From DAISJD01 sp036821645 (GTDB taxonomy: Bacteria > Pseudomonadota > Alphaproteobacteria > ATCC43930 > CGMCC-115725), in contig DAISJD010000140.1 of assembly GCA_036821645.1 (NCBI GenBank), forward strand, positions 1 to 7,646: DNA of 7,646 nt, given 5' to 3'. Made by a program: the position numbers and the translations under genes. The notes under the pieces were generated by a model. The model was not told the origin of the DNA. It ran no database searches and worked only from the letters and a program-made list of their open reading frames with translations. Shown piece after piece: positions 5,336 through 7,646 of this stretch (positions are counted from its first letter, which is position 1; each line of letters begins with the position of its first letter).

Positions 5336-7646
5336 TTGACAAGTTTTGCCGCAACCTTTCCTGCTTCTACAAATTTGCGGTAAACAGGATCAGCAGCATT
5401 ATCGTCACATCTAGACCTTATTTGTGACAGCTTTTCGATAATGTTTGAGACGGTTGCTTCACGATCGAGCCGGTTATTGCCTAATGCAATGCGAACATTG
5501 TCGCGCAGCATATTGATGTGTTCGTGACTGATTTGCGATGGCGAACTCAATAGATCTTCAGCGATGAAAATAGGTTCGGCATCAAAGCCATCGGCATCTT
5601 TGGGAATCAGGTAAACAGATCGTTGATTACGTCCACCGGTCAAATTAGGCTCAACCAGAAGTCCCAATGTATATCCAAGCAGGATAAAGGCACTCGCCAT
5701 TTCATCCGGTACTTCTTCATCATTGTTTAACCAACGGGCCAATTGTTCCCGTGAGCCGAAAGAATGAAGAGATAGAATATTTTCAAGGGGATCCGCGTCG
5801 ATCACCTTACGGTAGTGTTCATCCAGTTGCTGTAGTGCCTTGATACCACTTGCGGCAAATGGTCCCACCACCTTCATCACGCGGATTTGAGAGGCATCGG
5901 TTTCAGCATCGACAAAGCGAATATCAACCCCGCGTGGGGCCCAAAATGCCGACTTCAAGGTCTTGATAAATTGTTCTTTTCTATTTTCTCTGGGCAGCAG
6001 AACATATAGGCGACCGGCCATTGGTTGGGCAGCATTGATCGGCAGCATGGCTGGGGTTTCTTGAATGAGTGCTGCTGTAAATTCACGTAGTTTATTGAGG
6101 TCGCTGCCGAATCGATCTTGGAGTTGATCGTAAATAGATAGGCGGAAAAAGGATGAAGCCTCATCCAATTTGATCCCTGTCGTTCCTTCCCGCAGATCGC
6201 GACGACAGCTCTGGAGGAGGATATTGAGCCACCTCTGCCGTTGAACCCAGTCCAGGACGGCCCTGAAACCACCCTCTAAGGGGAACTGGGCTAAAAGTTC
6301 ATCACGCAACTGTTTGCTGTGGGCCGTTTGACCCCGCTCGTCGATCAACATTTCAACCGCAAAACGGCGCAATGCATTGCGGTCGAACATGCGATAGTCG
6401 AGTGTATCGGCGAGGTCTCGTTCTTCCAGTTGCCCGGACAAATCGTCAAGCCGCGTATCGACCCGTTGCGCGCCTTGGGCAATGACCTCACGCAGACGTT
6501 CTAAGTCCTGCTTCAGGCCTTCCAATTCTTCGATAATGATCGGTAAGTAAGAACGGGCAAAATTCCATCCTTCGGCCCGCGTCATATTGACGTGTAGTTC
6601 ATGCAGATGCAGGGCATGGGCTTCGAGAAGTTGTTTTGGTTTTTTCCCGAAACTGCCAATCCCGCCAAAACTTGATAATTTCGACCATTCCTGGAAACTG
6701 CCGACGACGCGCGCGCGACAGGAATCTTCGGCATGTCGGATATTGGCGATCCGTTCATCGATGCTGCCCAAGCGTTCTTGTTGGAACGCAATCAGGGAAT
6801 CGAGCAGTGCCAACAGATCGACCAACCCGCGTTCGCCGCTGCGCCACTGTTCTAGAAATTCTTGTTCGATCCGCTTGCGAATGACCCGCGCCATATCGCG
6901 TTTGACCATTTGTCGGCTGCGATAGAAATTGCCGACGCCCATACTGCGAAAATCTTGGGTAAACCGTTGATTGCATAGCTGCGTAAGGCTGTCGAGCCAT
7001 TGGCTGCGATCTTGATTTTGGACCAATTCGACATAGGCATTGACGACGACGGTCCACTCATCGGCTAGGGTCTGCCAACGTTTCGTACCGGTTTCCGTTT
7101 CGCTCTGTGGGGCGGATTGAATGAGATGCTCAGCCGTCAAGAGCCAGCGATTTTGAACCTCTGGACGCCGCACGTAATTTTCGAAACTTTGTGCACGGGC
7201 TTCTGAGACGAATCCCCGATCATGTTGCCAATGGGCATAGACCATTTGGGCCAGGGACGATTGAAGATAGGCAAGCGCTAGGGCTTCTTCGATTTCATCG
7301 GCCCCGGTTTTAACAGTCTTACTGCCGGCGGCGGCTAACATCCCGGTTGTGCGACTGACGGCGGGGGTGATGTTGTTCCCCATTTCAATCCGTTGTCGCA
7401 CGAGCAAGGAAATCGCGTCGGCCAAATCGGTGCCGCCGGGCAGGCCCATGCCGGATTCGGTTTCCGGTGAAAAAAGATAAACTTCGTCGCAGGGTGAATC
7501 ATGCGTCAGGCTGGACCCGTTGACACCGATCTGGGCCATACGGAGCAATTGCCCGCTCAACCCCTCCACCTCGCGCAATGTCGCCCCGGCAAGGGCCCAC
7601 CCCGCCTGTTCTTTTGTGTCTGCGCCATGCTGCGAGGGAATCGGCA
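5323..7646 (-). CDS. Tubulin/FtsZ-like large protein (Tubulin_2 type), C-terminal part; N-terminus outside window
   Basis: The frame is open to the right edge with 773 residues visible (numbered from the codon at 7644); the TTG at 7578 has no special claim to be the start. The first residues (HGADTKEQAGWALAGATLREVEG, read as two parts around residue 19) and CDEVYLFSPETESG at 52-65 resemble the middle of large Tubulin_2/FtsZ-like proteins, where a polar helix precedes a strand describing the nucleotide-binding half. The GTP-binding glycine-rich loop would lie before this and cannot be seen. The rest is helical, with likely coiled coils near 285-305 and 368-410. A C-terminal region contains VMKVVGPFAASGIKALQQL, near 591-609, followed by an LHSFG motif, again reminiscent of that family. 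There is no signal peptide or membrane segment in the visible part, so a cytoplasmic location is expected. It is the first visible gene of the operon. Family assignment is from memory and gene context, hence moderate confidence; the reading frame itself is certain. Confidence 0.6.
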   Translation of the reverse strand, partial: PIPSQHGADTKEQAGWALAGATLREVEGLSGQLLRMAQIGVNGSSLTHDSPCDEVYLFSPETESGMGLPGGTDLADAISLLVRQRIEMGNNITPAVSRTTGMLAAAGSKTVKTGADEIEEALALAYLQSSLAQMVYAHWQHDRGFVSEARAQSFENYVRRPEVQNRWLLTAEHLIQSAPQSETETGTKRWQTLADEWTVVVNAYVELVQNQDRSQWLDSLTQLCNQRFTQDFRSMGVGNFYRSRQMVKRDMARVIRKRIEQEFLEQWRSGERGLVDLLALLDSLIAFQQERLGSIDERIANIRHAEDSCRARVVGSFQEWSKLSSFGGIGSFGKKPKQLLEAHALHLHELHVNMTRAEGWNFARSYLPIIIEELEGLKQDLERLREVIAQGAQRVDTRLDDLSGQLEERDLADTLDYRMFDRNALRRFAVEMLIDERGQTAHSKQLRDELLAQFPLEGGFRAVLDWVQRQRWLNILLQSCRRDLREGTTGIKLDEASSFFRLSIYDQLQDRFGSDLNKLREFTAALIQETPAMLPINAAQPMAGRLYVLLPRENRKEQFIKTLKSAFWAPRGVDIRFVDAETDASQIRVMKVVGPFAASGIKALQQLDEHYRKVIDADPLENILSLHSFGSREQLARWLNNDEEVPDEMASAFILLGYTLGLLVEPNLTGGRNQRSVYLIPKDADGFDAEPIFIAEDLLSSPSQISHEHINMLRDNVRIALGNNRLDREATVSNIIEKLSQIRSRCDDNAADPVYRKFVEAGKVAAKLVKEGR

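Noticed and set aside
5322..5354. Eleven-residue longer start for the zinc ribbon-PBP-OmpA protein
   Set aside because: It would overlap the end of the upstream gene, while GTG 5321 has a well spaced AGAGGG and directly precedes the zinc ribbon.

Overview
The window carries two convergent gene sets. The base composition and protein character (GC-rich genes, OmpA/TPR envelope proteins) suggest a Gram-negative proteobacterium. Alphaproteobacteria, perhaps Rhodospirillales, is my best guess, but no marker gene fixes this.

Left part (1-2577, + strand): a polymorphic toxin locus. A large protein enters from the left edge with a Pro-rich linker, one hydrophobic segment and an unrecognised GC-rich body. 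It ends in an AT-richer C-terminal domain that resembles the CdiA_C-type tRNA nuclease tip of contact-dependent inhibition toxins. A small immunity gene (SitI3-like) follows one base after the toxin stop. Behind it lies a second, degenerate copy of the same module. Its toxin tip has lost a net 164 bp, out of frame, removing the presumed catalytic core, but its 3' end and its intact paralogous immunity gene (about 80% identical protein) remain. After the second immunity gene the junction sequence starts a third time and then breaks off. This looks like a record of successive toxin-tip replacement, with old immunity genes retained.

Middle (2465-2719): a convergent intergenic region holding the third junction remnant and no gene that I can support.

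Right part (2720-7646, - strand, read right to left): a tightly coupled three-gene operon with 1-nt and 16-nt gaps. It encodes (i) a large protein, cut by the right edge, that resembles the C-terminal part of the Tubulin_2/FtsZ-like large proteins; (ii) a protein with a cytoplasmic zinc ribbon, one membrane segment, a PstS-like periplasmic binding domain and a C-terminal OmpA peptidoglycan-binding domain; and (iii) a TPR lipoprotein. FtsZ-like large proteins encoded with OmpA-family proteins have been proposed (Makarova and Koonin) as parts of a membrane-remodelling system that also includes a vWA protein and a GTPase. The set here would span cytoplasm (tubulin-like protein), inner membrane and peptidoglycan (zinc ribbon-PBP-OmpA protein) and, probably, outer membrane (TPR lipoprotein). 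This reading is inference from sequence resemblance and gene order. Whether the adjacent toxin locus is functionally linked is unknown.
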